This document shows positions 45,840 through 54,458 of a stretch of DNA of 64,000 nucleotides, in pieces (the stretch's first letter is position 1; every line of letters begins with the position of its first letter). The translations under genes and the position numbers were made by a program. Origin of the DNA: Phaeodactylibacter luteus (GTDB lineage: Bacteria > Bacteroidota > Bacteroidia > Chitinophagales > Saprospiraceae); the NCBI RefSeq assembly GCF_007993045.1, contig NZ_VOOR01000013.1:58384-122383 (forward strand). Reading direction: 5' to 3'. The notes below the pieces were generated by a model. That model saw only the letters and a program-made list of their open reading frames with translations, ran no database searches and was not told where the DNA came from.

Positions 45840-46040
45840 GCATAAGAAAAAACTCCATGGTTAAATTCACCACAGAGGCACACAGTGCACAAAACTCCAC
45901 GGAACTCCATGGTTTTACTCACCACAGAGGCGCACAGTGGTAACCCCCCTAAGTGCCTCCGTGCCTTAGTGGTAAAAACTCCATGAAACTCCATGGTAAA
46001 ACCCCTAAGCGCCTAACGTGCCTTAGTGGTAAAAACAAAA
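45840..46040 (+). repeat. CACCACAGAGG / ACTCCATGG / CCTTAGTGG repeat block 1
   Basis: Short phrases recur in mixed order: CTCCATGGTTAAA, TCACCACAGAGGCACACAGTG, GTGCCTCCGTGCC and CCTTAGTGGTAAAA. The phrases recur around the GxxExxY gene at 47.2 kb and near 51.6-51.8 kb. The block ends a few bases before the gmd start. Confidence 0.8.
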
Positions 46041-46048
46041 AACAAAAC

Positions 46049-47164
46049 ATGAAGAAAAAAGCCCTAATCACCGGCATCACCGGCCAAGACGGCGCCTACC
46101 TAAGCGAACTCCTGCTCGAAAAAGGCTACGAAGTCCACGGCATCAAACGCCGCGCTTCCCTTTTCAATACCGCCCGCATCGACCACCTCTATCAGGACCC
46201 CCACGAGGAAGACCTCCGCTTCATCCTCCACTACGGCGACCTGACCGACAGCACCAACCTCATCCGTATCATACAGGAAGTACAGCCGGATGAAATCTAC
46301 AACCTTGGTGCGATGTCCCACGTGCAGGTCAGCTTCGATGCCCCGGAGTACGCCGCCGATGCCGATGGCCTGGGCACCACCCGTATCCTCGAAGCCATCC
46401 GCATCCTCGGGCTGCAGGAAAAGACCCGCTTCTACCAGGCCTCCACCTCCGAGCTCTACGGCCTAGTACAGGAAGTCCCGCAGCGGGAGACCACGCCCTT
46501 CTATCCCCGCTCCCCCTACGCCGTCGCCAAGCTCTACGCCTATTGGATCACCGTCAACTACCGCGAGGCCTACAACATGTACGCCTGCAACGGCATCCTC
46601 TTCAACCACGAGAGTCCCCTGCGGGGCGAGACCTTCGTCACTCGTAAGATCACCCGCGCCGTCGCCAAAATCGCCCTCGGGCTCCAGGACAAAGTCTACC
46701 TCGGCAACATGGACGCCAAGCGCGACTGGGGCCATGCCAAAGACTACGTCAAAGGCATGTACCTCATGCTGCAGCAAGACCAAGCTGAGGACTTCGTGCT
46801 CGCCACCGGCGTCACCACAAGCGTGCGCGACTTCGTCCGCATGAGCTTCCGCGAGATCGGCGTGGAGCTGGAGTTCAAAGGCGAGGGCATTAACGAGGTC
46901 GGCATCGTCAGCAGCAGCTCCAATCCGGACTACGCCCTGCAAGCCGGCAGCGAAGTCGTCGCCGTAGACCCGCAGTACTTCCGCCCTACCGAGGTGGACC
47001 TCCTCATTGGTGACCCTTCCAAAGCCAAGGCCAAGTTGGGCTGGGAGCCGTCTTATGATTTGCAGGCGCTGTGTAGTGAGATGGTGGCGGCGGATATTGA
47101 GTTGTTTAAGCGGGATCAGGTGTTGAAGGCGGCTGGGTTTGAGGTTAAGAATGAGTTCGAGTAG
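46049..47164 (+). CDS. gmd: GDP-mannose 4,6-dehydratase
   Basis: A 371-residue protein from the ATG at 46049. [28 protein letters not shown] is the NADP-binding start typical of [27 protein letters not shown], the Tyr-Lys pair in [14 protein letters not shown] and [22 protein letters not shown] are diagnostic. It converts GDP-mannose to GDP-4-keto-6-deoxymannose, the precursor of GDP-fucose made by the reductase 570 bases downstream. A GxxExxY cassette lies between these two genes that usually adjoin. Confidence 0.95.
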   Translation: MKKKALITGITGQDGAYLSELLLEKGYEVHGIKRRASLFNTARIDHLYQDPHEEDLRFILHYGDLTDSTNLIRIIQEVQPDEIYNLGAMSHVQVSFDAPEYAADADGLGTTRILEAIRILGLQEKTRFYQASTSELYGLVQEVPQRETTPFYPRSPYAVAKLYAYWITVNYREAYNMYACNGILFNHESPLRGETFVTRKITRAVAKIALGLQDKVYLGNMDAKRDWGHAKDYVKGMYLMLQQDQAEDFVLATGVTTSVRDFVRMSFREIGVELEFKGEGINEVGIVSSSSNPDYALQAGSEVVAVDPQYFRPTEVDLLIGDPSKAKAKLGWEPSYDLQALCSEMVAADIELFKRDQVLKAAGFEVKNEFE

Positions 47165-47191
47165 GTTCACCACAGAGTTACACGGAGTTGC
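47164..47191 (+). repeat. repeat boundary left of GxxExxY gene
   Basis: TTCACCACAGAGTTACACGG followed by AGTTGCATGGAG; the last ATGGAG is the start of the next gene. The right boundary at 47575 repeats TCACCACAGAGTTGCATGGAG. Confidence 0.85.
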
Positions 47192-47569
47192 ATGGAGTTT
47201 AACCAGTTGTCAGAAAAGGTATTAGGATGTGCGTTCAAAGTGCATACGGCACTTGGTCCGGGACTTCTAGAATCGGCATATCAAGCCTGTTTAGCATACG
47301 AACTCCGGCAATGTGGGCTATTTGTCGAGCAGGAAAAAGCAGTACCCCTGGTATATGAAGAAGTAAAACTGGATTGTGGCTACCGTATAGACCTGTTAGT
47401 CGAGCGAAAATTCGTCTTGGAACTGAAAGCCGTTGATCAACTCGCTCCAATACACCTGGCACAAGTACTGACTTATCTTAAGCTCATGAACCTTCGCCAC
47501 GGCATGCTCCTCAACTTCAATGTCAAAAGCTTGAAAAACGGTATTAAACGGGTGGTGAATGGATATTAA
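47192..47569 (+). CDS. GxxExxY protein (PDDEXK_3)
   Basis: A 125-residue protein with the GxxExxY signature GPGLLESAYQACLAYEL near residue 23 and the PD-(D/E)xK-type core YRIDLLVERKFVLELKAVDQL (Asp, then Glu-Lys). Members are often found in many copies in Bacteroidota, alone, without known function. Its ATG GAG start coincides with the GCATGGAG of the surrounding repeat, so the repeat supplies the start codon. The gene separates gmd from the GDP-fucose synthase gene. Confidence 0.88.
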   Translation: MEFNQLSEKVLGCAFKVHTALGPGLLESAYQACLAYELRQCGLFVEQEKAVPLVYEEVKLDCGYRIDLLVERKFVLELKAVDQLAPIHLAQVLTYLKLMNLRHGMLLNFNVKSLKNGIKRVVNGY

Positions 47570-47730
47570 CTGATATCACCACAGAGTTGCATGGAGTCTC
47601 AATGAGTCAAATAAAAAACGCCCTAAAACTCCATGTAACTCCATGCTTCTCTATGGTTATACTCACCACAGAGAAGTACAAAGCAAAACTCCATGCAACT
47701 CTATGAGACTCCATGGTTAAACCTTGAAAG
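47570..47730 (+). repeat. repeat boundary right of GxxExxY gene
   Basis: TCACCACAGAGTTGCATGGAG, then repeated ACTCCATGTAACTCCATGC, TCACCACAGAGAAG and ACTCCATGGTTAAA up to the fcl start. Same phrase set as at 45.8 kb. Confidence 0.85.
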
Positions 47731-47737
47731 CAAAAAA

Positions 47738-48676
47738 ATGAACATCAACGATAAAATATATATTGCTGGACATCGGGGAATGGTCGGCTCCGCCATAAGC
47801 CGCAAGCTTAAAACAGAAGGCTACTCGAATATCATCACCCGCACCAGCAAAGAACTCGACTTACGCAACCAAGCCGCCGTAAACGAGTTCTTCGCGCAAG
47901 AAAAACCCACCCACGTCTTCCTAGCCGCCGCCAAAGTAGGAGGCATCCTCGCCAACAACACCTACCGGGGCGAATTCCTCTACGACAACCTGATGATCCA
48001 AAATAACGTCATCAACGCAGCAAAGGACAACGGCGTGGAAAAGCTAATGTTCCTCGGCTCCAGCTGCATCTACCCCAAGATGGCCCCACAGCCCCTGAAG
48101 GAAGACTACCTCCTGACCGGCGAACTCGAGCCCACCAACGAGCCCTACGCCATCGCCAAGATTGCCGGCATCAAGCTTTGCGACGCCTATCGCCACCAGT
48201 ACGGCTGCAACTACATCTCCGTCATGCCCACCAACCTGTACGGGCCCAATGACAACTATGACCTGGAGAAGTCCCACGTTCTGCCCGCCCTCATCCGCAA
48301 ATTCCACGAAGCGAAGAAGCGCGGGGACGAGGCCGTGACTATCTGGGGCACCGGCTCCCCCAAACGGGAGTTCCTGCACGTAGACGACCTCGCGGATGCC
48401 TGCTACTACCTCATGCAAACCTACAATGAGCCCGGCCTGGTCAACATCGGCACCGGAGAGGATATCCCCATCAAAGACCTGGCCCTGCTCATCAAAGACA
48501 TCGTCGGCTTTGAAGGCCAACTGGAGCACGACCTTTCCAAGCCCGACGGCACCCCCCGCAAACTCATGGACGTCAGCAAACTGAAAGCAGCCGGCTGGAC
48601 GGCCCGGATTGGGCTGCGGGAGGGGATTGAGCGGGTGTATGAGGGGTTGAAAAGTGAGGCGTGGTATATGGGCTAA
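47738..48676 (+). CDS. fcl: GDP-L-fucose synthase
   Basis: About 312 residues from the ATG at 47738; a start 45 bases earlier lies in the repeat block. [18 protein letters not shown] is the NADP-binding start; [62 protein letters not shown] (Tyr-Lys) and [13 protein letters not shown] are characteristic of GDP-4-keto-6-deoxymannose epimerase/reductase (WcaG). With gmd it supplies GDP-L-fucose, so fucose is a likely component of the polysaccharide. Confidence 0.95.
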   Translation: MNINDKIYIAGHRGMVGSAISRKLKTEGYSNIITRTSKELDLRNQAAVNEFFAQEKPTHVFLAAAKVGGILANNTYRGEFLYDNLMIQNNVINAAKDNGVEKLMFLGSSCIYPKMAPQPLKEDYLLTGELEPTNEPYAIAKIAGIKLCDAYRHQYGCNYISVMPTNLYGPNDNYDLEKSHVLPALIRKFHEAKKRGDEAVTIWGTGSPKREFLHVDDLADACYYLMQTYNEPGLVNIGTGEDIPIKDLALLIKDIVGFEGQLEHDLSKPDGTPRKLMDVSKLKAAGWTARIGLREGIERVYEGLKSEAWYMG

Positions 48677-48966
48677 GTGTACTCTCTTCATGCAAATCTA
48701 ACCCGGGGTTTTCAAATATGACTTCAATTTGAAAAATCTATGTTAGGAAATATGTACCCGAATTGCCACTTCCAAGGTGTCCGCCGTATCTATCATTTTC
48801 CAATTCTATTGGACAGGACAACTAGTCTTCTGTTTTATTGCTTACCTACAACGCATCCCCTTCTTTCCGCTACCATTTTTTTTCATCTAAAATGCTTTTG
48901 CTGAATTGCTTGTACATCACTTATAGACTTTATACGCTTATATCGAATTAACCATCTAGTATATTA
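48677..48966. other. AT-rich intergenic stretch
   Basis: 290 bases with a drop in GC that marks the edge of the imported polymerase gene. No repeat, gene or clear promoter seen. Confidence 0.4.
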
Positions 48967-50202
48967 ATGCCAAAGGTTTATTCCCTCAAGATCCGGCTGG
49001 GAACATTCGACCTCTTAAAGTTTACCACCCAACCATTAGAGCAGATACTAATCTTTCTTCTGTTTGCTTTGCATCCTATGCAGTTCATATGGAAAAGGCA
49101 AAGACCGGTAGAGTATTTCGATGTTATTGATAAGTCCGCAATTATACAAGTTACTTACTGGTTGATCATCGGTGTAATTAGCTTTATCTATCTATTTCGT
49201 CGCTATGATTATTTAGAGAAATATAAGCCTAATTTATCTTTACTTATTTTCTCTATTTGGGCGTTTCTTACCACTCTATGGTCAGTTGGCCCTCTTGAAA
49301 CATTAGCTCGTTCCGTAGAGATGATATGCTTTCTTTTCCTAATAACTTCGGTAAGTATGATTCTGGGGGAAAGGTGCAACCCCAAACAAATAATAGATTT
49401 TTTACTCCTTTACATACTTTGGGAAATCTTATGGTCCTTCCTTTATGCATTACTGATTCGAAATCAGCTTTTTACCATTCGCATGTTCTATGCAGCAAGG
49501 ACATCTGTTCCACTTTTTTTTTTCTTGGCTTGGTATATAAGACCCTTTCATCCTGCTACGTGGATCATAAGTATATTCACCACATTATCCCTTGCTAGAA
49601 AAAATTATTTAGGGATTTTTCTTGGGTTATTCGGCTTGTCGCTAGGAAATAAATACTATAAAAGCATACTGCTATATGTAATAGCAGCCTGCTTGACTCT
49701 TTTTATTTTTTGGGGTGAAGAGTTGCTGCTTCACACGCTCTGGCTGGGAGAAGAAAAAGTTTCATTACAAGACTCTTCGGGTAGAAACTATATGTGGACC
49801 TTAGCTATATCTGCTTTCCTTGAAGACCCTATCTTTGGATCAGGTTTTGCTGCGGGTGAAGGTGCTATTCTCCGGCAGTATTTTCCCATTGCTATATCTA
49901 TGCATAGCTTTATTTTTTCAAGCCTAGTTGGGACAGGCCTTATTGGCACCCTAATACTTTTAACTTATTTCTTTAAACAACTGAGAGCAAGTATAAGCAC
50001 ATATCTTCCTATGAATTACAGAGCTGCATTTTGCAGTACGGTAATTATGGCAACTGTTATATCACTTACCGCCCCTGGCCTTGGGGGCAGAGTAAGTGGT
50101 TCATGGATTGGTGTCGTATTGATTTTCAGTTGTATCAGCCAAATATCCATGCAGTTTTCTCAAAACCAAGGAAAAAATAAGCTGCCTGCAAAATATAGAT
50201 GA
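48967..50202 (+). CDS. O-antigen polymerase/ligase-like membrane protein (AT-rich)
   Basis: A 411-residue protein with about ten membrane segments and a periplasmic loop near residues 260-310 (SSGRNYMWTLAISAFLEDPIFGSGFAAGEG), which resembles the Wzy_C/WaaL region where RxxxW-like and GxGF-like motifs occur. It would join or polymerise lipid-linked oligosaccharides on the periplasmic face. It is markedly AT-rich between GC-rich neighbours, indicating separate import. Whether it acts as a polymerase or a ligase cannot be decided from sequence. Confidence 0.8.
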   Translation: MPKVYSLKIRLGTFDLLKFTTQPLEQILIFLLFALHPMQFIWKRQRPVEYFDVIDKSAIIQVTYWLIIGVISFIYLFRRYDYLEKYKPNLSLLIFSIWAFLTTLWSVGPLETLARSVEMICFLFLITSVSMILGERCNPKQIIDFLLLYILWEILWSFLYALLIRNQLFTIRMFYAARTSVPLFFFLAWYIRPFHPATWIISIFTTLSLARKNYLGIFLGLFGLSLGNKYYKSILLYVIAACLTLFIFWGEELLLHTLWLGEEKVSLQDSSGRNYMWTLAISAFLEDPIFGSGFAAGEGAILRQYFPIAISMHSFIFSSLVGTGLIGTLILLTYFFKQLRASISTYLPMNYRAAFCSTVIMATVISLTAPGLGGRVSGSWIGVVLIFSCISQISMQFSQNQGKNKLPAKYR

Positions 50203-50346
50203 CTTTTCTGCCTACTCTTCTTATAATCTCTCCTCTATCACTTTGCAACAAGTGCCCACTCAACTCAAGGAATTATTCAACTAAAAAAGCCCCTGGAGAA
50301 TCAGAATCCCTCTGATTTACCCAACTAAATAGCTCAAACAAGCTTC

Positions 50347-50565
50347 TCACCTCCTTGGGCTCTTCTCATTCTTCGCCAGCAGCGTACAGACATCCACTTC
50401 CAGCACATCTGCGATCTGGAACAAGACCTCCAACGGCGGTTGTATCTGATTGGAGCACCACCTCGAGACGGTGCCCTTGCTCCGGCCAACTTGCTCGGAC
50501 AGCCACTTGCTCGTCTTTTCCTGCTCGACTAATACAGCTTTGATACGGTTATAGCGGGTACTCAT
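50347..50565 (-). CDS. XRE-family helix-turn-helix regulator
   Basis: A 72-residue protein that is essentially one HTH_XRE domain: KAVLVEQEKTSKWLSEQVGRSKGTVSRWCSN, then PPLEVLFQIADVLEVDVCTLL. It binds DNA as a dimer. Divergent from the first BrnT module; the 267 bases between them hold a pair of direct repeats that may be its operator. It could regulate that module or be an unrelated single-gene regulator. Confidence 0.88.
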   Translation of the reverse strand: MSTRYNRIKAVLVEQEKTSKWLSEQVGRSKGTVSRWCSNQIQPPLEVLFQIADVLEVDVCTLLAKNEKSPRR

Positions 50566-50628
50566 AGCACAAATGTGGATAAAATGCAGGATTTTCGGTG
50601 CCTTAGCCTGCTTTTTATGTTAAAATGT

Positions 50629-50658
50629 TTCGTTTAACGTTATTTACATTTCGTTTAA
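50629..50658 (+). promoter_or_regulatory. direct-repeat operator candidate
   Basis: TTTCGTTTAA occurs at 50629-50638 and again at 50649-50658, starts 20 bases apart (two helical turns). A TACCTTTA box resembling a -7 element follows at 50672-50679. This lies between the divergent XRE regulator and the BrnT module. Confidence 0.5.
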
Positions 50659-50832
50659 AGAAACAAGTTGCTACCTTTAGCCTATCAATACAAGACATTA
50701 TGGTAGAGCAACACCACCTGTGCAGCACCAACCGGGCACCAAGCCCCTCGAAGGCAGCAGCAAAACCCGATCAGCAACCGGAACTCCCCCTCAGAAAAAG
50801 AGGCTTCAGGAATATCCCCAACTCCCACCGCC

Positions 50833-51138
50833 ATGCCGCAATTTGAATGGGACGAGGGCAAGAACGCACAGAACAAGGCCAAGCACAAGGTAGGCTTTGG
50901 GGAAGCCCAAACGGTATTTACCGATAAAAGTGCTATAGAGCTGGAAGCCAGCCGGAATGGGGAGTACAGAATCATCCGGATTGGAAAGTCTGCCGCTAAA
51001 TTTATACTTTTGGTAGTCTACACCATGAGAGGGATGGGCGTAAGGATCATTTCAGCCAGGCAGGCCAACCGGAACGAGCGGAACCGCTATTTTGAGCACA
51101 AATTCAAAAACCGAGCCCATGAAAACCCTGACCGTTAA
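50833..51138 (+). CDS. brnT: BrnT-family toxin 1
   Basis: A 101-residue BrnT-like protein: FEWDEGKNAQNKAKHKVGFGEAQTVF opening, RIIRIGKSAAKFILLVVYTMRG and VRIISARQANRNERNRYFE, which give the fold and the active-site Arg/His/Asp set of this RelE-like ribonuclease family. It is followed by an overlapping gene (20 bases) that is not a BrnA. A paralogue lies at 52003. Both have nearly the same sequence around the start (CCGCYATGCCRMAATTTGAAT). Confidence 0.87.
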   Translation: MPQFEWDEGKNAQNKAKHKVGFGEAQTVFTDKSAIELEASRNGEYRIIRIGKSAAKFILLVVYTMRGMGVRIISARQANRNERNRYFEHKFKNRAHENPDR

Positions 51139-51538
51139 GGAAGCTGTAGCACGCATCAACGAAGGCGGAGACTTGAAAGGCATCATCTTGGATCAAGACA
51201 GCGCCCAACAGGTCAACATCCAGGATGCCATCGTCCTATCAAGCGGCGGGATCGTCATCCCCGAGCAAAACATCTACTACAACGACGACGACATAGCTTA
51301 CGACGAGGATATCGATGAGCTGACGATCAACAGCGAAATCGTTGAGCTTTCGTGGGAAGAAAAGGCCAGGCGGGCAGCCGCTTTCCAACCGTCCGCCATA
51401 CACATCGACCTCTCGACCCAATCTCCCGAAATTGACCATTGGCTATCCGAAAATAAAGCACAAGTAGCAGCTCTTCTCAAACCTATCGTCGTCCACTTGT
51501 TTGAAGCAGCGCAAGAGCTAAAAAAAGGGCAAGAATAA
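51119..51538 (+). CDS. putative antitoxin of BrnT 1
   Basis: About 139 residues from the ATG at 51119. MKTLTVKEAVARINEGGDLKGI opens it; the middle is strongly acidic (YYNDDDIAYDEDIDEL) and the C-terminal part has HWLSENKAQVAALLKPIVVHLFEAAQEL, resembling a ribbon-helix-helix C-terminus of BrnA-like antitoxins (IDxWLxxxG type). The N-terminal half is unlike BrnA. It is homologous to the antitoxin of module 2. It probably binds the toxin with its acidic segment and DNA with its C-terminus. Confidence 0.72.
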   Translation: MKTLTVKEAVARINEGGDLKGIILDQDSAQQVNIQDAIVLSSGGIVIPEQNIYYNDDDIAYDEDIDELTINSEIVELSWEEKARRAAAFQPSAIHIDLSTQSPEIDHWLSENKAQVAALLKPIVVHLFEAAQELKKGQE

Positions 51539-51589
51539 CCCGCTATCAGCCCGAATGCTGGTTGTGCGGCGTGGAGTGGTAGCCGGTAA

Positions 51590-51800
51590 GCTGCACTAAG
51601 ACCAAAAACTTCCCCCTTAGTGCTGAATCAAGAGCTCAGTACCTTTCGTGCCTTAGTGGTAAAACCCACAAGAACAACACTAAGACAATCAGGCAGTAAG
51701 CTGCACTTAGCAACACCTTAATATTCTCAGTGCCTCTTAGTACCTTCTGTGCCTTAGTGGTAAAACTCCATGGTGAAAATCCCTAAGTACCTAATGCCCC
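51590..51800 (+). repeat. CCTTAGTGG / CTAAGTGCC repeat block 2
   Basis: Contains GCTGCACTAAG, GTGCCTTAGTGGTAAAA, ACTCCATGGTGAAA and CCCTAAGTACCTAATGCCCC, the same phrase set as 45840-46040. It lies between the two BrnT modules. From 51800 to 52002 there are GC-rich phrases such as CGCCGCGTGAGCCC shared with the arrays at 54-56 kb. Confidence 0.75.
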
Positions 51801-52002
51801 TCAGTGGTAAGAAAGAGGTTAACGCAACGAAGCGCCACGCAGCCAAGACTCGTAACGAGCGTATGCAGCCCCGCAGCCGCCTCATCGACACGCCGCGTAC
51901 CGTTGCTTCATTGCTACCGCCGCGTGAGCCCAAAAAACGCCTCGCCCCCGGAACTACTCCCCGGAAAAGAAGGTTTATTGAACAATATCAATCCCTACCG
52001 CT

Positions 52003-52296
52003 ATGCCAAAATTTGAATGGGATGAGCACAAAAACGCTAAGAATAAGGCGAAGCACGGCATGCCTTTTGAGGACGCAAAAGAAATTTTCAATGACCAGGA
52101 CAGGCTAATTTTTGAGCAAGAGCGCAACGGAGAAAAGCGGTTTTTGACGGTAGGCAAAGCGTTCTTAGCCATAATAAGCCTTGCTTACACACTTAGAGGG
52201 GCCGTAGTTCGCATCATATCAGCCCGTAGAGCTAATAAAAAAGAGCGGAGAGCCTATCTGAGCAAAAAATTGAAATCGCAGGACGATGAAAACTAA
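52003..52296 (+). CDS. brnT: BrnT-family toxin 2
   Basis: A 97-residue paralogue of BrnT 1: FEWDEHKNAKNKAKHGMPFEDAKEIFND, FLTVGKAFLAIISLAYTLRG, VRIISARRANKKERRAYL. Overlaps its antitoxin gene by 11 bases. Divergence from module 1 is large in the middle of the protein, so the two probably do not cross-react, though that is untested. Confidence 0.87.
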   Translation: MPKFEWDEHKNAKNKAKHGMPFEDAKEIFNDQDRLIFEQERNGEKRFLTVGKAFLAIISLAYTLRGAVVRIISARRANKKERRAYLSKKLKSQDDEN

Positions 52297-52666
52297 ACTA
52301 ACCGTAGCCGAAGCCCTGCAAAGAGCCAGGGCCGAAGAGCCATTACAAGGCTACCAAGTGGATTTTACCGATCATAAAGTCGAAGCCCTGGAGGCGATGC
52401 AGCTTGCCAAAGCCGGGGTAGACGTGCCCGAGGAAAGCATCTACTACGATGATGAGGCTATTGCTGAAGACGAAGCTTTCGAAGGCGAATGGACAGCAGT
52501 GGCTACCGATGGCCTTGCGGAAGCCGAAGCAGCCCTGAACGTCCGCCTGCAGCTAGACCCGGAGATTAAATATTGGTTAGAACAGCAGTCCATTCCTACC
52601 AGCCAGCTCCTCGAACAGCTGCTAGTGAATTTTTACCGTACAGAGCAGCGGCTTAAGAAAAGTTAA
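52286..52666 (+). CDS. putative antitoxin of BrnT 2
   Basis: A 126-residue paralogue of the module-1 antitoxin: KLTVAEALQRARAEEPLQGYQVDF, then VPEESIYYDDEAIAEDEAFEGEW (the acidic middle, with the same ESIYYDD/QNIYYND phrase) and PEIKYWLEQQSIPTSQLLEQLLVNFYRTEQ. Its stop is followed by TTGTGCTGCGCGGAGTGGT, almost the same sequence as after module 1 (51557). Confidence 0.72.
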   Translation: MKTKLTVAEALQRARAEEPLQGYQVDFTDHKVEALEAMQLAKAGVDVPEESIYYDDEAIAEDEAFEGEWTAVATDGLAEAEAALNVRLQLDPEIKYWLEQQSIPTSQLLEQLLVNFYRTEQRLKKS

Positions 52667-52679
52667 GGCATTTCGGCTT

Positions 52680-54122
52680 GTGCTGCGCGGAGTGGTCCTC
52701 ACCACGGACACCAAACTCCAACTCGGAGCGGCCCGCAACGCGATTGTACTACCACCACAGCCGTCTCATCACCACCCCGCGATCCGCCGCTGCGCCGCGT
52801 ACCCCCCTCTCCACCACCACAATTCATTAAAACTGCAACCCACCACAAAGAAAGCATCACACCTAGCATATCAGGCCTTCTACCTGCTCTGTTTCAGCCT
52901 ACCCTTCGTTAAAGTCATCCAATTGCCAATCCTTGGCAGCCGGTTTCAACTCACTGAAATCATATTCCTAATTGCAGTCCTACCTTATCTATGGAAAAGC
53001 AAAGCCAAGCTTAATCTCCCCCCATCCAACCTCTTGCCTCCCTTAGCCGCTTACTTGTTTATCAATTATGCCTCAGCCATTTACAGCCAGCAAGCTAATG
53101 CAATTCTCGAAGCCACGGGAAGAGCATATCTAGCCGGAATCTTTCTTCTTGCACATCATTGGGCTAGCAAAGGACTGTCAATGCCCCTGCTTCGAGCTTG
53201 GCAATACGGAGCAGTAGCAAGTGCTCTGATCGCCATCGGAGGATATGTCTTTGCACTGGCCGGCTACCCAAGCCAACTAGTGCGCCTCTACCAAGACTAC
53301 CCCTACTTTGGCACCATCTACCGAGCGACAGGATTGACCGGTAGCGGAGGAATGCTCATGTCAGTTTGTTTCCTCCCCACACTGCTCTTCTTCAAAGACT
53401 GGTTGGCACATCGCAGAGGCAACGCCGCACCTTTGGCTATCCTTCTGTTTGCTTTAGGCCTTAGCGCCTCCAAAGAACTGATACTATTAGGTGCAGGGCT
53501 ATTGCTGATTGCACTACACCATATTCCCCGTAAAGACAGTGCAGTGACGGCTTATCTAAAAAACTTAGTATGGGCTGCCGCCGCTCTGGTCTACTGGACG
53601 GGGACCCACCTAATTGTGCTTCCTGCTGCTCAATACAATGCCACCTACCTGAAAGGAACGTCCTATACCGGTTATACCACTGCTGCCCGCACAGGAGATT
53701 TCTATTGGATAGAGACGACCTACCTGGAGTTAAAAAAAGCCGCATATACGATTGCAACAGAGCATCCCATTCTTGGTGTTGGCCCTGGACAATTCAACAG
53801 CGAACTTGGAGCTTTGCAGGCACAAGATAAATATCCAACCCATCTCCCACTCTACGATCCCCACTCTACTTGGTTTGGCGCTTGGGCAGAAATAGGCTTC
53901 ACAGGCCTTTCAGTATTAATATTTTTCATCTTCATTCTTTACCGATTCACCCAAAAAATCCCCAAAGAAACCCAACTTGAAATATCCGCCCTGCTTATCT
54001 TCCTCGGCATGGCATCAATCGAGAGCATCAGCCGTGACATGATGAACTTCCGTCATATATGGCTCGCCTTTGGCATTCTTTCGGGATTTAGCCTCTACCC
54101 TCCAAAAGATGATTCCTCCTGA
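52680..54122 (+). CDS. O-antigen ligase-like membrane protein with repeat-derived N-terminus
   Basis: The frame opens at a GTG (52680). The first about 50 residues (LRGVVLTTDTKLQLGAARNA and on to RRCAAYPPLHHH) read through repeat-type GC-rich DNA and are not like any ligase. The real protein starts near KKASHLAYQAFYLLCFSLPF, where only a CTG (52833) is available. It has about ten membrane segments and the WaaL/Wzy_C-like loop ATEHPILGVGPGQFNSEL and DPHSTWFGAWAEIGFTG, a clear O-antigen ligase signature. It would join polymer or oligosaccharide in the periplasm. Third such protein in the locus. Confidence 0.8.
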   Translation: MLRGVVLTTDTKLQLGAARNAIVLPPQPSHHHPAIRRCAAYPPLHHHNSLKLQPTTKKASHLAYQAFYLLCFSLPFVKVIQLPILGSRFQLTEIIFLIAVLPYLWKSKAKLNLPPSNLLPPLAAYLFINYASAIYSQQANAILEATGRAYLAGIFLLAHHWASKGLSMPLLRAWQYGAVASALIAIGGYVFALAGYPSQLVRLYQDYPYFGTIYRATGLTGSGGMLMSVCFLPTLLFFKDWLAHRRGNAAPLAILLFALGLSASKELILLGAGLLLIALHHIPRKDSAVTAYLKNLVWAAAALVYWTGTHLIVLPAAQYNATYLKGTSYTGYTTAARTGDFYWIETTYLELKKAAYTIATEHPILGVGPGQFNSELGALQAQDKYPTHLPLYDPHSTWFGAWAEIGFTGLSVLIFFIFILYRFTQKIPKETQLEISALLIFLGMASIESISRDMMNFRHIWLAFGILSGFSLYPPKDDSS

Positions 54123-54126
54123 CCCT

Positions 54127-54400
54127 CTCAAGCAAACCCGCGAGCAACACACACTAGCGAGCATGCGAGCCCAACACCACCACGCCGCGATCCGCCGCTG
54201 CGCCCCTCCCGCCGCGTAACCCCTTACACCCTAAAAAAGCGAGCCTGCGAGCAACACACACTAGCGAGCCTGCGAGCCCACCACCACCGCGCCGCGATCC
54301 GCCGCTGCGCCGCGCCCGCCGCGTGAACCCTCCCCCATGCCCACCCAAGCAAAAAACACAAGCAAGCCCGCGAGCCCCCCACCGCTGCGCCCAAAAAACC
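54127..54400 (+). repeat. GCGAGCCTGCGAGC array 1
   Basis: Contains two copies of an about 80-base unit (54139 and 54248 on) that reads GCGAGCAACACACACTAGCG, then a GCGAGCCC phrase, then CGCGATCCGCCGCTGCGCC and CCGCCGCGT. Phrase CGCCGCTGCGCC also occurs at 52.79 kb and at 55.62 and 56.22 kb. Confidence 0.85.
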
Positions 54401-54422
54401 ACCTCCAACCCCTCAGAATTCT

Positions 54423-54430
54423 TATCTTTG
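54423..54430 (+). promoter_or_regulatory. Bacteroidota -7 promoter element of the wecA-like gene
   Basis: TATCTTTG matches the TAnnTTTG consensus. It lies 29 bases before the ATG at 54459. I see no clear TTG -33 element in the repeat DNA upstream. Confidence 0.6.
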
Positions 54431-54458
54431 CCCCCAATCCCCCTTACACCAAAAAACT

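Noticed and set aside
51770..52108. 112-codon open frame between the BrnT modules
   Set aside because: Runs through repeat phrases and into the BrnT 2 start in another frame; no family resemblance.
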